Origin: Hyphomicrobiales bacterium
Lineage (GTDB): Bacteria > Pseudomonadota > Alphaproteobacteria > Rhizobiales > Xanthobacteraceae
DNA: 52,501 nt
Direction of reading: 5' to 3'
Assembly: GCA_017305555.1 (NCBI GenBank)
Contig: JAFKKM010000040.1
Span: forward strand, 1 to 52,501
The translations under genes were made by a program, and so were the position numbers. A model generated the notes under the pieces. It had not been told where the DNA came from and made no database searches. It saw only the letters and a program-made list of their open reading frames with translations. Of the stretch, positions 29,797 through 38,824 are shown one piece after another. Positions within the stretch are counted from its first letter, which is position 1. Each line of letters starts with the position of its first letter.

Positions 29797-31248
29797 ATGG
29801 CCTCCGAGGGCTCTTTTTCAGAGTCAGAACGTCCCGTGATCGTCTGGTTCCGAGACGATCTTCGCTTATCCGATAACCCAGCGTTGACCGCTGCGGCGAA
29901 CTCTGGCCGCAAGATCATCTGCATCTTCGTGCATGATGAAGAATCCGAGGGGATTCGCCCGCTCGGTGGCGCCGCGCGCTGGTGGCTACACGGCGCCTTG
30001 CAGAAACTGGATGATAAACTGCGTCGCCTTGGCACTAGACTTTCGGTCCATAAAGGATCTGCGCCGGTGGTTATCCCGCAGCTTTCGGCTCACATCAGGG
30101 CGGCGGCAGTCTATTGGAACCGCCGATATGGAAGGGCGGAGCGCTGCGTCGATGAGGCTGTGAAAACCGCCCTCAAAACACAGCGGATAGAAGCGAGAAG
30201 CTTTAATGGCCACCTGCTTTACGAGCCGTGGTTGATCAATACCAAGTCCGGCGGTCCGTTCCGTGTGTTCTCTGCATTCTGGCGAGCCGCACATGAGACT
30301 GGCGAACCGTGCCAGCCGCTCAGTGCCCCCTCACGGCTGAACGCGTTCAGTGATTCCTGCGAGCAGACGTCAACGAGAGTTGAGCTTGCCGATCTTGCAC
30401 TCGAGCCGTCATCACCTGATTGGGCGGGCGTACTACGATCAAGTTGGCGACCCGGAGAAGCCGGTGCCCAAGCCCAGCTCGATTTTTTTCTCGAAAAGCA
30501 TTTGAAAGAGTACGCCGATCTCAGGGACTTTCCTGACCGATCGGCGACATCACGGCTCTCGCCCTATCTGCGCTTTGGCAACATCTCACCCCGGCAACTG
30601 TGGCACGCTGCAGAGGCCGCAGCTAACGCGAGTGCCGCTTTAAGGCCTCATCGAAGCCTCGAAAAATTCCAATCTGAACTGGGCTGGCGTGAGTTCTCGT
30701 ACCATCTTCTCTACCATAATCCCGAGATAGTAGCCCAAAATCTGCAACGTAGATTTGACGGTATGCCTTGGCGAACAGATGCCGACGCGCTTCGAGCGTG
30801 GCAGCTAGGCAAAACGGGCTATCCGATTGTCGATGCCGGCATGCGCGAACTTTGGACCACAGGGTGGATGCACAACCGGGTGCGCATGGTGGTCGCATCG
30901 TTCCTGATCAAGCATCTGCTGATCGATTGGCGGCAGGGCGAGGCTTGGTTCTGGGACACGCTTGTGGATGCCGATCCGGCCAATAACGCGGCGAGTTGGC
31001 AATGGGTCGCCGGGTCGGGCGCGGACGCTGCACCCTACTTCCGAGTTTTCAACCCGGTTCTTCAAGGTGAGAAATTCGACCCCGAGGGCCGCTATGTCAA
31101 ACGATGGGTTCCGGAACTTGCCAACGTTTCTCCATCCGTTATTCATCAGCCTTGGCAACTTGAGAGTAAGGTCGAAATTTATCCCGAACGAATCGTCGAA
31201 CACGCTCGGGCCCGCCAACGCGCACTCGATGCCTTTAAGAACCTATAG
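29797..31248 (+). CDS. phrB: deoxyribodipyrimidine (CPD) photolyase
   Basis: This 483-residue light-driven DNA repair enzyme has an N-terminal antenna domain starting VIVWFRDDLRLSDNPALTAA. The FAD-binding helical domain has LGWREFSYHLLYHNPEIVA, TGWMHNRVRMVVASFLIKHL and WFWDTLVDADPANNAASWQW, the class I photolyase signatures. The length is normal. It is the second gene of the tspO unit under an RpoE-type promoter; a photolyase gene (phrA) is also a known RpoE-ChrR target in Rhodobacter sphaeroides. A cryptochrome role is possible but less likely given the intact repair-type motifs. Confidence 0.96.
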   Translation: MASEGSFSESERPVIVWFRDDLRLSDNPALTAAANSGRKIICIFVHDEESEGIRPLGGAARWWLHGALQKLDDKLRRLGTRLSVHKGSAPVVIPQLSAHIRAAAVYWNRRYGRAERCVDEAVKTALKTQRIEARSFNGHLLYEPWLINTKSGGPFRVFSAFWRAAHETGEPCQPLSAPSRLNAFSDSCEQTSTRVELADLALEPSSPDWAGVLRSSWRPGEAGAQAQLDFFLEKHLKEYADLRDFPDRSATSRLSPYLRFGNISPRQLWHAAEAAANASAALRPHRSLEKFQSELGWREFSYHLLYHNPEIVAQNLQRRFDGMPWRTDADALRAWQLGKTGYPIVDAGMRELWTTGWMHNRVRMVVASFLIKHLLIDWRQGEAWFWDTLVDADPANNAASWQWVAGSGADAAPYFRVFNPVLQGEKFDPEGRYVKRWVPELANVSPSVIHQPWQLESKVEIYPERIVEHARARQRALDAFKNL

Positions 31249-31901
31249 GGTGATCTGTATTGCCGACCTGCTCATCCGCGTGACGACAAGTTTGTATTGG
31301 CCGCACAGTTTACTCTCCATGCGGCTCAAGTTGCGTGGACTAATCTGATATCAGCGGCGATCGACCATTTCCGAAAGAAAGACGACGTCCGATTCGTAGA
31401 AGTCGCCATGAGCCCAATCGCGTCTGCTTTCTATATCGTCCGATCCAAATACGGCCGACGCTTCTTTGTCTCTTTCGTACTCGACGCTGACAGATCGCAG
31501 CGAACCGGACATGGGGCAATGGACAAGGTGTTTCTATATTCGTCTCTCCAAATGAAAACGAACTCCAAGAACGATAGTGGGAGATAACAGCATGTCTCGT
31601 CTAAAATTCGTGCGCGCCGCTTCCAGATCTCGTCACGCATCTGATTGTCGCCTGGAAGTCCGAGCAAGCCATAGCAGGATGTTTCGCGCGAGCATGACAA
31701 GCAACTACTTGTGGCACTGTGAGCCAGCACAAAAACGGTCGTTTGCGTGTTGTCGTAAACTCCTCGCCCTGACGTGACCGCTATGGGCAGATCGGCTATG
31801 ACAAATTTTCCCTACGCGCAATTCTCGTCGACCTGTCTTTCATCCTGCCGTCATGGGTCACAGAGCGGGTCTAGCTCACTCCCACCAATCTGTTACGGCA
31901 G
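31249..31901. other. gene-poor tract upstream of the hemH promoter
   Basis: About 650 bases. One plus-strand frame at 31297-31587 (96 codons, with VEVAMSPIASAFYIVRSKYG) reads somewhat like protein but has no recognised family or ribosome site; it may be a remnant. The rest shows no gene, repeat or transposon end. Confidence 0.35.
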
Positions 31902-31927
31902 TGATCCGCTCGGCTCTCCCATCCGTA
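31902..31927 (+). promoter_or_regulatory. RpoE/ChrR-type ECF promoter, site 2 (hemH-CIA30)
   Basis: TGATCC at 31902-31907, 16 bases, CGTA at 31924-31927. The predicted transcript would begin near 31935 and reach hemH after about 220 bases. The leader holds no convincing gene; a 24-codon frame starting near 31938 is the best candidate for a leader peptide and is weak. Confidence 0.7.
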
Positions 31928-32155
31928 TTTGTATTGAATGCGTCCGAGGCCAGATAGGACGACAGCCAGGGGAAAATCGGAAAATACTCGAGCCAGATCT
32001 GGAACATCCTAATTGTGTGCTTCTCTTTGAGATAGACACGACACTTTCGAAGACGATCGAGGAAGCAAGACGCCTGAAGACAAACTTCTTCAGAGCAACA
32101 CGTAAAATTCTGGTGGAGCTCACGCGCTCCTTAACCCTGTCGGCGTTCGTTAAAA

Positions 32156-33196
32156 ATGGATCGTGTAATTTTGATTGAGAACGCACCATCCGGGCATCCA
32201 AAGGTGCAATATGGCAAAATCGGTGTGTTGCTGATCAATCTCGGCACACCTGATGCCACCGATCCCGCTTCAATACGCCGATATCTCGCAGAATTTCTGT
32301 CAGATCGCCGCGTCATCGAGTGGTCTCGTTGGCTTTGGTATCCGATACTCTACGGCCTCGTCCTGAATACTAGACCAAGAAAAGTCGGAAAAGCCTACGC
32401 GAAGATTTGGAACAAGGAGAGAGACGAAAGCTACCTGCGGACTTTCACGCGTAGCCAGGCTTTGCAACTCACCAATAGGTTGTCGGATCTTTCGTCGGTG
32501 CGAATTGAGTGGGCGATGCGTTATGGCCAGCCGTCGATACGCGGCAAGATCGAGGAGCTTCAGCGAAGCGGCTGCGAAAGAATACTTTTATACCCTCTCT
32601 ATCCTCAGTATGCGGCAGCGACGACGGCGACTGTGAATGACGAAAGTTTCAGGGCGCTTATCGATTTGAGATGGCAGCCGGCAATCCGCACCGTACCTAG
32701 ATATCACGACGACCCGATCTATATCGACGCTCTCGCCCGTTCGATCGAAAGTTTTATCCCCAGTCTCGGTTGGGAGCCGGACATGTTGCTGACTTCCTAC
32801 CATGGCATCCCGATGTCATATTTCATGAAGGGCGATCCCTATCACTGTCAGTGTCAAAAAACGACGAGGCTGCTCAGGGAACGTCTCGGTTGGGACCAAG
32901 ATCGGATAATGGTGACGTTTCAATCGAGGTTCGGTCCTGAAGAATGGCTGCAGCCATACACCGACAAGACCTTAGAACAGATGGCAAGAAACGGGACGAA
33001 GAGAGTTGCGGTGATCAATCCGGGCTTTGTTTCCGACTGCCTGGAAACGCTAGAGGAGATTGCGGTCGAGGCGAAAGAGATATTTCTTCATAATGGTGGT
33101 GAGCGGTTCGCCCATGTGCCGTGCCTCAACGACGGGTCGGACGGCATGAAGGTCATTGAACACATCGTGCGCGAGGAACTATCAGGTTGGGTGTGA
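32156..33196 (+). CDS. hemH: ferrochelatase
   Basis: This 346-residue enzyme inserts Fe2+ into protoporphyrin IX, the last step of protohaem synthesis. The N-terminal KIGVLLINLGTPDATDPASI and LAEFLSDRRVIEW are typical. The catalytic histidine lies in LLTSYHGIPMSYFMKGDPYH, and the conserved glutamate is in FVSDCLETLEEIAVE. No strong ribosome site precedes the ATG at 32156, so the exact start is uncertain. Its place behind an RpoE-type promoter and beside accessory genes suggests a stress-induced extra copy that lowers free protoporphyrin, a strong photosensitiser. Confidence 0.96.
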   Translation: MDRVILIENAPSGHPKVQYGKIGVLLINLGTPDATDPASIRRYLAEFLSDRRVIEWSRWLWYPILYGLVLNTRPRKVGKAYAKIWNKERDESYLRTFTRSQALQLTNRLSDLSSVRIEWAMRYGQPSIRGKIEELQRSGCERILLYPLYPQYAAATTATVNDESFRALIDLRWQPAIRTVPRYHDDPIYIDALARSIESFIPSLGWEPDMLLTSYHGIPMSYFMKGDPYHCQCQKTTRLLRERLGWDQDRIMVTFQSRFGPEEWLQPYTDKTLEQMARNGTKRVAVINPGFVSDCLETLEEIAVEAKEIFLHNGGERFAHVPCLNDGSDGMKVIEHIVREELSGWV

Positions 33197-33247
33197 GGCG
33201 GTATCAAATTTCGCTGACACGCGTTCACGAATACGAGGGACGGAAAG

Positions 33248-33784
33248 GTGCTCTCTGCGTCCGCAACGATTGACGACCTCAGCAGGGAGCCTCCTGTGGC
33301 TACAATTGGCAGCGTCTGGCAACTTGTTACAGACCAGGTCATGGGCGGAATTTCCAAAGGAGTGATGGGTCGCGAGATGGTCGCCGGCCGGGCCGCCATC
33401 CGCGTGCGCGGAGACGTAAGCTTGGAAAACAATGGAGGATTTATTCAAGCAGTCCTCGACCTCTCGCCGACACCTCACGTTGTGGATGCAAGTGGCTGGG
33501 ACGGGATTGCGATCGACATGTTCGGCAATGGCGAGGATTACGGCGTTCACCTGAGGACGGACTATCTGGCAAGGCCGTGGCAGTCATACCGCCAGAATTT
33601 CACGGCATCTGCAGAGTGGCGGACAGTCGTTTTGCGGTTCAGCGCCTTTGCTCCCTATCGCACAGATACTCCACTCGACAAACGTCGGTTGCGGCGTGTC
33701 GGGCTGGTAGCAATAGGCCGTGACTTTCGATGCGATTTTGCTATCAGCGGGTTGAGGTATATTGGCGCCGATACTCACGGCTGA
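33248..33784 (+). CDS. CIA30 family protein
   Basis: The product has 178 residues from a GTG at 33248, 51 bases after hemH. WQLVTDQVMGGISKGVMGRE and NNGGFIQAVLDL, then VHLRTDYLARPWQSYRQNFT, are the hallmarks of the complex I intermediate-associated protein 30 (CIA30) beta-sandwich family. In mitochondria NDUFAF1 helps assemble NADH dehydrogenase; bacterial members are soluble and uncharacterised, possibly sugar- or flavin-related. It is probably transcribed with hemH from the ECF promoter at 31902. Confidence 0.88.
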   Translation: MLSASATIDDLSREPPVATIGSVWQLVTDQVMGGISKGVMGREMVAGRAAIRVRGDVSLENNGGFIQAVLDLSPTPHVVDASGWDGIAIDMFGNGEDYGVHLRTDYLARPWQSYRQNFTASAEWRTVVLRFSAFAPYRTDTPLDKRRLRRVGLVAIGRDFRCDFAISGLRYIGADTHG

Positions 33785-33958
33785 AATCTCCGATAAATCA
33801 TAAATGGCGACGCAACCAATTTGAGATCGCGCCTCACCCGATATCGGCATCCCACTTATCTTTTAGCCCGCAGGCGAGAGCGTCCGCCATCAATTGTCCG
33901 ATAATCCAGCCGGAATTTGTGTCAGAAGAAAATCGACATTGCCGCAACATCGTCTGGC

Positions 33959-35179
33959 TCAGCCTTTGGCAAGAACATAAAACCCCACATCAATGGTTTC
34001 AGCCCTGAAACCAGCCTCGCAGTAACAGAGGTAGTAGTCCCAAAGCCTGCGAAAGCGTTCGGAAAACCCCATTTCGGCGATGTCGGGCCATGACGCCAGG
34101 AATCTTTTGCGCCACTCGGCCAGTGTCGCTGCATAGCTCTGGCCGAAACTCTCTGTCGAAACCAGCTCGAGGCCAGCCCGCGCGCTTAGTTCGACAAGAA
34201 TCCCTTTGGTTGGCAGCATTCCTCCTGGGAAGATATGCCGCTGAATAAAATCGGCTGACCTGCGATAGGTCTCGAACCGAGTTTCGTCGATCGTGATCAC
34301 CTGTAGAACCACTATGCCGCCCTCGTGCAAGCGGTCATGCAGCGTCTTGAAATAGATCGGCCAATAAGCCTCGCCAACCGCCTCCAGCATCTCGATCGAT
34401 ACGATCCTGTCATAGCGGCCTTCGAGGTCACGATAGTCAGTCAATTCCAAAGCGACTTTGCCGACCGCCGCTTGCTGTTCGACGCGCTGGCGCGAGAAGG
34501 CCAGTTGCTCGGACGATAGGGTCACGCCGGTCACGCGAGCACCTGCAAGGGCCAATCTCATGGCCAACGCTCCCCAGCCGCAGCCGATTTCGAGGACTTT
34601 CTCGCCGCCACGGAGGTCGAGAAGCTGCTCTACTCGTGACAGCTTGGCTTCCTGTGCGTCTTCAAGCGTCTGGTCCGGATGCGCATACAGTGCCGAAGAA
34701 TAGGTCATGCTTCGATCGAGCCAGCGCTCGTAGAAAGCGTTGCCGAGATCGTAGTGGAAAGCAATGTTCCTGCGGCTGCCGGCCTTGCTATTCGCGCGCA
34801 GCAAATGCCGCACACGATTAAAAATGCGCGCCGGCCAGAAACCGGCAGTGCTGCGGTCGAGCAGGGCTATGTTGCCCGCCGCCAATTCCAGCAGCGCGGG
34901 AAGGTCAGGGCTCGTCCAGTCGCCATCGATATAGGCCTCGGCGAAGCCCAGGTCCCCCTGGCTGATGAGCCGCCCGATCGCCCGCCAACGATTCAAAACA
35001 AGCATTGCGGACGGTCCGGTCGACGCTCCGGATCGTTGGATCCGATCACCCGAAGGGAGCACGACAGTGATTTGGCCGAAATCGATCTGCGCGATCATTC
35101 GGTTCAGCGCACGGACGACCAGGCCTTCCCCGGGCCCTTCAAGGCCACTCAATGTCGTTGTCTTGCTCTCAAATGTCAT
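33959..35179 (-). CDS. cyclopropane-fatty-acid synthase family protein
   Basis: The product has 406 residues from the ATG at 35179, overlapping the DUF1365 stop by 11 bases. SAM-binding motif I is KVLEIGCGWGALAMRLALAG. RNIAFHYDLGNAFYERWLD and SIEMLEAVGEAYWPIYF are typical of CFA synthases, which add a methylene or methyl group to unsaturated acyl chains within phospholipid. The C-terminus CYCEAGFRAETIDVGFYVLA is complete. It is the last gene of the FAD oxidase-DUF1365-CFA operon. In Rhodobacter, RpoE-regulated homologues take part in methylated or furan fatty-acid formation, so simple cyclopropane synthesis is not certain. Confidence 0.95.
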   Translation of the reverse strand: MTFESKTTTLSGLEGPGEGLVVRALNRMIAQIDFGQITVVLPSGDRIQRSGASTGPSAMLVLNRWRAIGRLISQGDLGFAEAYIDGDWTSPDLPALLELAAGNIALLDRSTAGFWPARIFNRVRHLLRANSKAGSRRNIAFHYDLGNAFYERWLDRSMTYSSALYAHPDQTLEDAQEAKLSRVEQLLDLRGGEKVLEIGCGWGALAMRLALAGARVTGVTLSSEQLAFSRQRVEQQAAVGKVALELTDYRDLEGRYDRIVSIEMLEAVGEAYWPIYFKTLHDRLHEGGIVVLQVITIDETRFETYRRSADFIQRHIFPGGMLPTKGILVELSARAGLELVSTESFGQSYAATLAEWRKRFLASWPDIAEMGFSERFRRLWDYYLCYCEAGFRAETIDVGFYVLAKG

Positions 35180-35990
35180 TCGTGCCGCTCTTCTCGTAAC
35201 GATTACTCTTCGGTTCCGCGCCGCGCCCGAGGGTGACTGGCCGATCGGGCGGAGAGGGTCGCGTGACAAGACCGATCCCCTTCAGCCATACGAGCAGTGC
35301 TTCCCAGTGGATGCCCGCGATCACCTTTAACGTCAGCAGCGGATAGAGGAAAAACGCACGAGCTAATGAGGCATCCGTCAATTTTTTTCTGACCGCGGCT
35401 AGTTTTGCGATAATAAGCGGCCCGCTCTCGTCGTGACCAACGACCGAAACCGACAGGTTCGATCCGGGTGGCACGACGGAAAAGGAGTAGGCCATGTCGG
35501 TGGTCATGAAAGGCGACACATAAAAGGATTTCTGGCTTTGTTGCCGGATCGGCTCCTCGACACCCGAGGGAACGGGAATCAAGTAGCTATGGCGCTGCCC
35601 GAAGGTGTTGTTGACCTCGTATAAGATCGCGGAAAGCGATTGATCGCGTCTGTGGCAAAAATAGATGCTCAGCGGATTGAAAGCGTAGCCCAGGATGCGG
35701 GGCATGGTGAGAAGCTGGATCGGGCCGCCGGATTCAACCCCGGCTTCCCGCAACTGCCGCTCGACCCATTCGCGAGGTGACAGCATCGCTCCCTCGCCAT
35801 AGTCTCGATCGTGAATACTGAAAAGATTGAAGCGATTATGCGAGAACAGGCGGACCCGGCCTGCCAGGATTTCCACCTCATCGAGATCAATCAGAAGATA
35901 GAAGATGCTGTAACGCAGGCGGTGTTCTCTTGGCCGCAGCCTGTGATGCATCACATAACCAGCATAGAGACCTGATCGGAATTCGGGCAT
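35169..35990 (-). CDS. DUF1365 domain protein
   Basis: The product has 273 residues from the ATG at 35990, overlapping the stop of the FAD oxidase gene (TGATG). Characteristic elements are YAGYVMHHRLRPREHRLRYS, LTMPRILGYAFNPLSIYFCH and YEVNNTFGQRHSYLIPV, then SFYVSPFMTTDMAYSFSV. The biochemical role is unknown; the family almost always lies between an FAD amine-oxidase-like gene and a CFA-synthase-like gene and belongs to the RpoE-ChrR core regulon. It probably acts on, or presents, acyl lipids. A longer upstream frame overlaps the neighbour and is not supported. Confidence 0.93.
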   Translation of the reverse strand: MPEFRSGLYAGYVMHHRLRPREHRLRYSIFYLLIDLDEVEILAGRVRLFSHNRFNLFSIHDRDYGEGAMLSPREWVERQLREAGVESGGPIQLLTMPRILGYAFNPLSIYFCHRRDQSLSAILYEVNNTFGQRHSYLIPVPSGVEEPIRQQSQKSFYVSPFMTTDMAYSFSVVPPGSNLSVSVVGHDESGPLIIAKLAAVRKKLTDASLARAFFLYPLLTLKVIAGIHWEALLVWLKGIGLVTRPSPPDRPVTLGRGAEPKSNRYEKSGTNDI

Positions 35991-37369
35991 CAGGCGGCCT
36001 CCGCCTCCTGCAAGTTGGGCTCTCCGCGATAAAGGTGGATGCGCCCGGATTCGTCCGGCACTGTCCATGGCCGCCGCACACCGCCGAGGGCTTCGGCGAC
36101 CGCGAGGCCGGCCTGCAGCCCATCCTCGTGAAACCCGGCGCCAAAATAGGCGCCGCAGAACCATGTGTTGCGGTGGCCCTGTAGTGACCAAAGCTCCTTC
36201 TGCGCCTTCATCGCCACGGCATCGAAACGCGGGTGACTATAACTCATCCGCTTCAAGATCGCGTCGGCCTCAATTTCCCTGTGAGGATTAAGCGTGACGA
36301 AGAGGGGCCGGTCACTCTCGATTGCCTGCAGGCGGTTCATCCAGTAGGTCACCGCGAGCCTGCGGCCATCGTCGTCATCCCTGGTCATATAGTTCCAACT
36401 CGACCACACACGCCGCCGCAGTGGCATCAGTCGCGGATCGGTGTGAAGGACGGTATCGTTGACGATATAGTTGAATGCGCCAAGCAGACGCCGTTCGTCA
36501 TTGCTCGGGTCGGCAAGCATTTTCAGCGCCTGGTCCGCGTGAGCAGCGATGACAACGTGATCGAAGCGGCGCCGGTGACCATGTTGTCCGATGATCTCGA
36601 TGCCATCTACCGTGCGGACAATAGCCTTGACGGGATGGTTCGAAACGACTTCCGGTATGCCTTGCGACAGCATCTGGACGTAGGATCGACTGCCGCCGGC
36701 AACAGTTCGCCATATCGGTCGGCCAACCAGTTTCAGAAGGCCGTGGGTCTGGCAAAACCGGATGAACGAGGCCGCAGGATAGGCGCCAATATTCGCCGCC
36801 GGGGTCGACCAGATTGCGGCCGCCATGGGATAGAGATGGTCATTGCGGAAGCCGTCGCCATAGCCTGCCGCATCAAGATATTCATCGAGCGTTATCATGC
36901 CCAGAGCCGCCACATTGCACGGCGCTTCGCGATAAAAGCGGACGAGATCGCGCAGCATCATCCAGAATCTCGGGCTGACGGCGTTCCTGCCCTGTGCGAA
37001 AAGGCCCAACAATCCGGTGCCGGAATATTCAAGACGGCCGTCGTCGAGGGAAACGGCGAACGACATATCGGAACGCCTAGTGGCAATGCCGAGGTGATCG
37101 AAGAGCGCTGTGAGGTTCGGATAGGTGTTCTCGTTAAAGACGATGAAGCCGGTATCGACCGCGACGCCGGCGACATCGACAGTGTGGCTGTGTCCACCCA
37201 ACCGGCCATCGCTTTCGTAGAGAACCACGCGATTCCGCTTCGACAGCAGCCATGCGGCGGACAGCCCGGAAATACCGCTGCCCACGACCGCGATATCGAG
37301 ACCGCTATCGGGAATCGGCCGACGCTTTGGTCCGCCATTCCAGTCGGTCCCTGCAATCATTTCGGTCAA
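35990..37369 (-). CDS. FAD-dependent oxidoreductase (amine-oxidase-like)
   Basis: The product has 459 residues from a TTG at 37369, chosen because GGAGGG lies six bases upstream; an ATG at 37360 or a distant start at 37486 are alternatives, but the latter precedes the predicted promoter. The dinucleotide fold is DIAVVGSGISGLSAAWLL followed by YESDGRLGGHSHTVD. The C-terminal FAD-binding GAYFGAGFHEDGLQAGLAVA is intact. Homologues in RpoE-ChrR regulons are annotated as cyclopropane/unsaturated fatty-acid proteins and may desaturate or oxidise phospholipid acyl chains. It is the first gene of the operon under the leftward ECF promoter. Confidence 0.93.
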   Translation of the reverse strand: MTEMIAGTDWNGGPKRRPIPDSGLDIAVVGSGISGLSAAWLLSKRNRVVLYESDGRLGGHSHTVDVAGVAVDTGFIVFNENTYPNLTALFDHLGIATRRSDMSFAVSLDDGRLEYSGTGLLGLFAQGRNAVSPRFWMMLRDLVRFYREAPCNVAALGMITLDEYLDAAGYGDGFRNDHLYPMAAAIWSTPAANIGAYPAASFIRFCQTHGLLKLVGRPIWRTVAGGSRSYVQMLSQGIPEVVSNHPVKAIVRTVDGIEIIGQHGHRRRFDHVVIAAHADQALKMLADPSNDERRLLGAFNYIVNDTVLHTDPRLMPLRRRVWSSWNYMTRDDDDGRRLAVTYWMNRLQAIESDRPLFVTLNPHREIEADAILKRMSYSHPRFDAVAMKAQKELWSLQGHRNTWFCGAYFGAGFHEDGLQAGLAVAEALGGVRRPWTVPDESGRIHLYRGEPNLQEAEAA

Positions 37370-37402
37370 GGATTTCCCTCCGCTCGCCAAACTGCCACTA
37401 TT

Positions 37403-37428
37403 TACGAAACTTGACGCGTCATAGATCA
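37403..37428 (-). promoter_or_regulatory. RpoE/ChrR-type ECF promoter, site 3 (FAD oxidase operon)
   Basis: On the minus strand, TGATCT (37423-37428), 16 bases, CGTA (37403-37406). It faces away from the rpoE promoter, the two -35 elements being nine bases apart. A start near 37396 leaves about 27 bases before the TTG start codon. Confidence 0.8.
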
Positions 37429-37437
37429 CTCTTGGCG

Positions 37438-37463
37438 TGATCCGTTGGAGGGGTTCCGGCGTA
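37438..37463 (+). promoter_or_regulatory. RpoE/ChrR-type ECF promoter, site 4 (rpoE autoregulation)
   Basis: TGATCC (37438-37443), 16 bases, CGTA (37460-37463). This is the expected self-controlled promoter of the sigma factor gene. Transcription should start near 37470, only a few bases before the first ATG at 37474, so the message is either leaderless or translation begins further in. Confidence 0.85.
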
Positions 37464-37473
37464 TGAAGGGCAA

Positions 37474-38127
37474 ATGGATGCAGCAAGCTTATATTTCGGC
37501 ATTAGAAATGCGCGGCAAGTCCGCCCCGCGGCCAGGCTCGTTGTTTTGAACGAGGCCAGGCAAAAGGAAGTGCTGCCCTCTCCTGAGGAACTGATCGGTC
37601 TCGTCGAGGCGGTCGGGCGAGAGCAGGACCGGAATGCCTTCGCGCGCCTGTTCGGATATTTCGCGCCCCGCGTCAAAAGCTTCCTCATGCGCTCGGGCCT
37701 GGCGGATTCGACCGCCGAGGAAGTGACCCAGGAGGTCATGATCGCGGTATGGCGAAAGGCGTCTTATTTCGATCCGGGTAAGGCCGGCGTGTCGACATGG
37801 GTGTTTACGATCGCTCGCAATCAAAGGATTGATCGGCTTCGCCGCACGCGCTCTCGGACAGCCGAAAGTCTTTCGGATCCGAGTGACGAGCCCGACATGC
37901 CATTATCGGGTGAAGAGATCACGATCACGGCGGAGCGGGAGGAAGGGGTGCGAAAGGCCTTGGCAACCCTGCCGAGTGATCAGGCTACGATCGTGCGACT
38001 TTCTTTCTTTGCTGAGAAGCCACATGCGGAGATCGCGCGAGAATTGGGCATTCCGCTGGGCACCGTAAAATCCCGCGTTCGGCTGGCATTGAGCCGCCTT
38101 CGGACCTTGTTGGACAGCGATATATGA
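37474..38127 (+). CDS. rpoE: ECF sigma factor RpoE (ChrR-controlled, ECF11-like)
   Basis: Up to 217 residues. Region 2 is RLFGYFAPRVKSFLMRSGLA through VSTWVFTIARNQRIDRLRRT; region 4 is LPSDQATIVRLSFFAEKPHA and LGIPLGTVKSRVRLALSRLR. It resembles R. sphaeroides RpoE, the singlet-oxygen sigma factor of about 181 residues, so the first 30 or so residues here may not be translated: the predicted start of transcription almost coincides with the ATG at 37474, and a GTG at 37570 fits the homologous start but lacks a well-placed ribosome site. The stop overlaps chrR (ATGA). Confidence 0.94.
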   Translation: MDAASLYFGIRNARQVRPAARLVVLNEARQKEVLPSPEELIGLVEAVGREQDRNAFARLFGYFAPRVKSFLMRSGLADSTAEEVTQEVMIAVWRKASYFDPGKAGVSTWVFTIARNQRIDRLRRTRSRTAESLSDPSDEPDMPLSGEEITITAEREEGVRKALATLPSDQATIVRLSFFAEKPHAEIARELGIPLGTVKSRVRLALSRLRTLLDSDI

Positions 38128-38771
38128 GTATTAAGCATCATCCCAGCGACGAAACGCTGATGCGCATGGCGGCCGGCGCTTTGGGCGCAGGCCCCGCGAT
38201 TGTCGTATCCGTCCACCTAGAAGGATGTGCCGTCTGCCGTAACCGTATGGCGCATTTCGAGGCCGTTGGAGGTGCGATTCTGGACGGGATGCCATCCGCT
38301 CCTCTTGCCGCGGATCTGTTCGGACGCACCATGGAGCGGCTCGAAGCCGCTCCACCGTTACCGACGAGAGAGCGGATGGTTAAGCGCCCCGAACTAGGAT
38401 TGGAGCTTCCGCGAGCCATGCAGAACTGCGAAGTCGGTCCGTGGAAATGGCTTGGACCCGGCTTTCAGTGGAGCAAGGTCAAGATCGTTGGCAGCCCGGA
38501 CGCCAAGGTCATGCTGATCAAGGGGAAGGCCGGGCTTCATCTGCCAGCGCATGGACATACCGGTCTCGAATTCATGCAGATTCTTTCTGGATCGCTGGCT
38601 GACGAGCGCGGTCAATATTTGCCGGGGGATCTCGACGAGGCGGACAGCGACGTCGATCATCGCCCGGTCGTCGGGCAGGATTCGGATTGCATCTGTCTTG
38701 CCGCTCTTGAAGGTGATACACGCCTTCACGGATTGCTCGGTCGCCTTTTGCGCCCGTTCGTGGGCTTCTGA
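38124..38771 (+). CDS. chrR: ChrR family zinc anti-sigma factor
   Basis: This 215-residue protein has two domains. The N-terminal anti-sigma domain has the zinc set His6, His31, Cys35 and Cys38 (VHLEGCAVCRNRM), the same positions I recall for R. sphaeroides ChrR. The C-terminal cupin has probable metal ligands His143, His145, Glu149 and His179 (PAHGHTGLEFMQILSG, then DVDHRPV). The protein holds RpoE inactive; singlet oxygen acting through the cupin leads to its release and ChrR breakdown. All ligands are present, so the switch should work. Confidence 0.95.
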   Translation: MSIKHHPSDETLMRMAAGALGAGPAIVVSVHLEGCAVCRNRMAHFEAVGGAILDGMPSAPLAADLFGRTMERLEAAPPLPTRERMVKRPELGLELPRAMQNCEVGPWKWLGPGFQWSKVKIVGSPDAKVMLIKGKAGLHLPAHGHTGLEFMQILSGSLADERGQYLPGDLDEADSDVDHRPVVGQDSDCICLAALEGDTRLHGLLGRLLRPFVGF

Positions 38772-38824
38772 TCGATGACCCTCGCGGCCGCAATCAGCCG
38801 AGCGCCTCGAGAGACGGCCGACGC

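Noticed and set aside
31249-31280. Extra RpoE-type site at the end of the photolyase gene (TGATCT)
   Set aside because: No CGTA at 16 bases downstream; only CATC is found there.
31774-32178. Possible gene overlapping the hemH start
   Set aside because: The predicted ECF promoter lies inside it, the first half is low-quality sequence and no family is recognisable; better explained as leader DNA.
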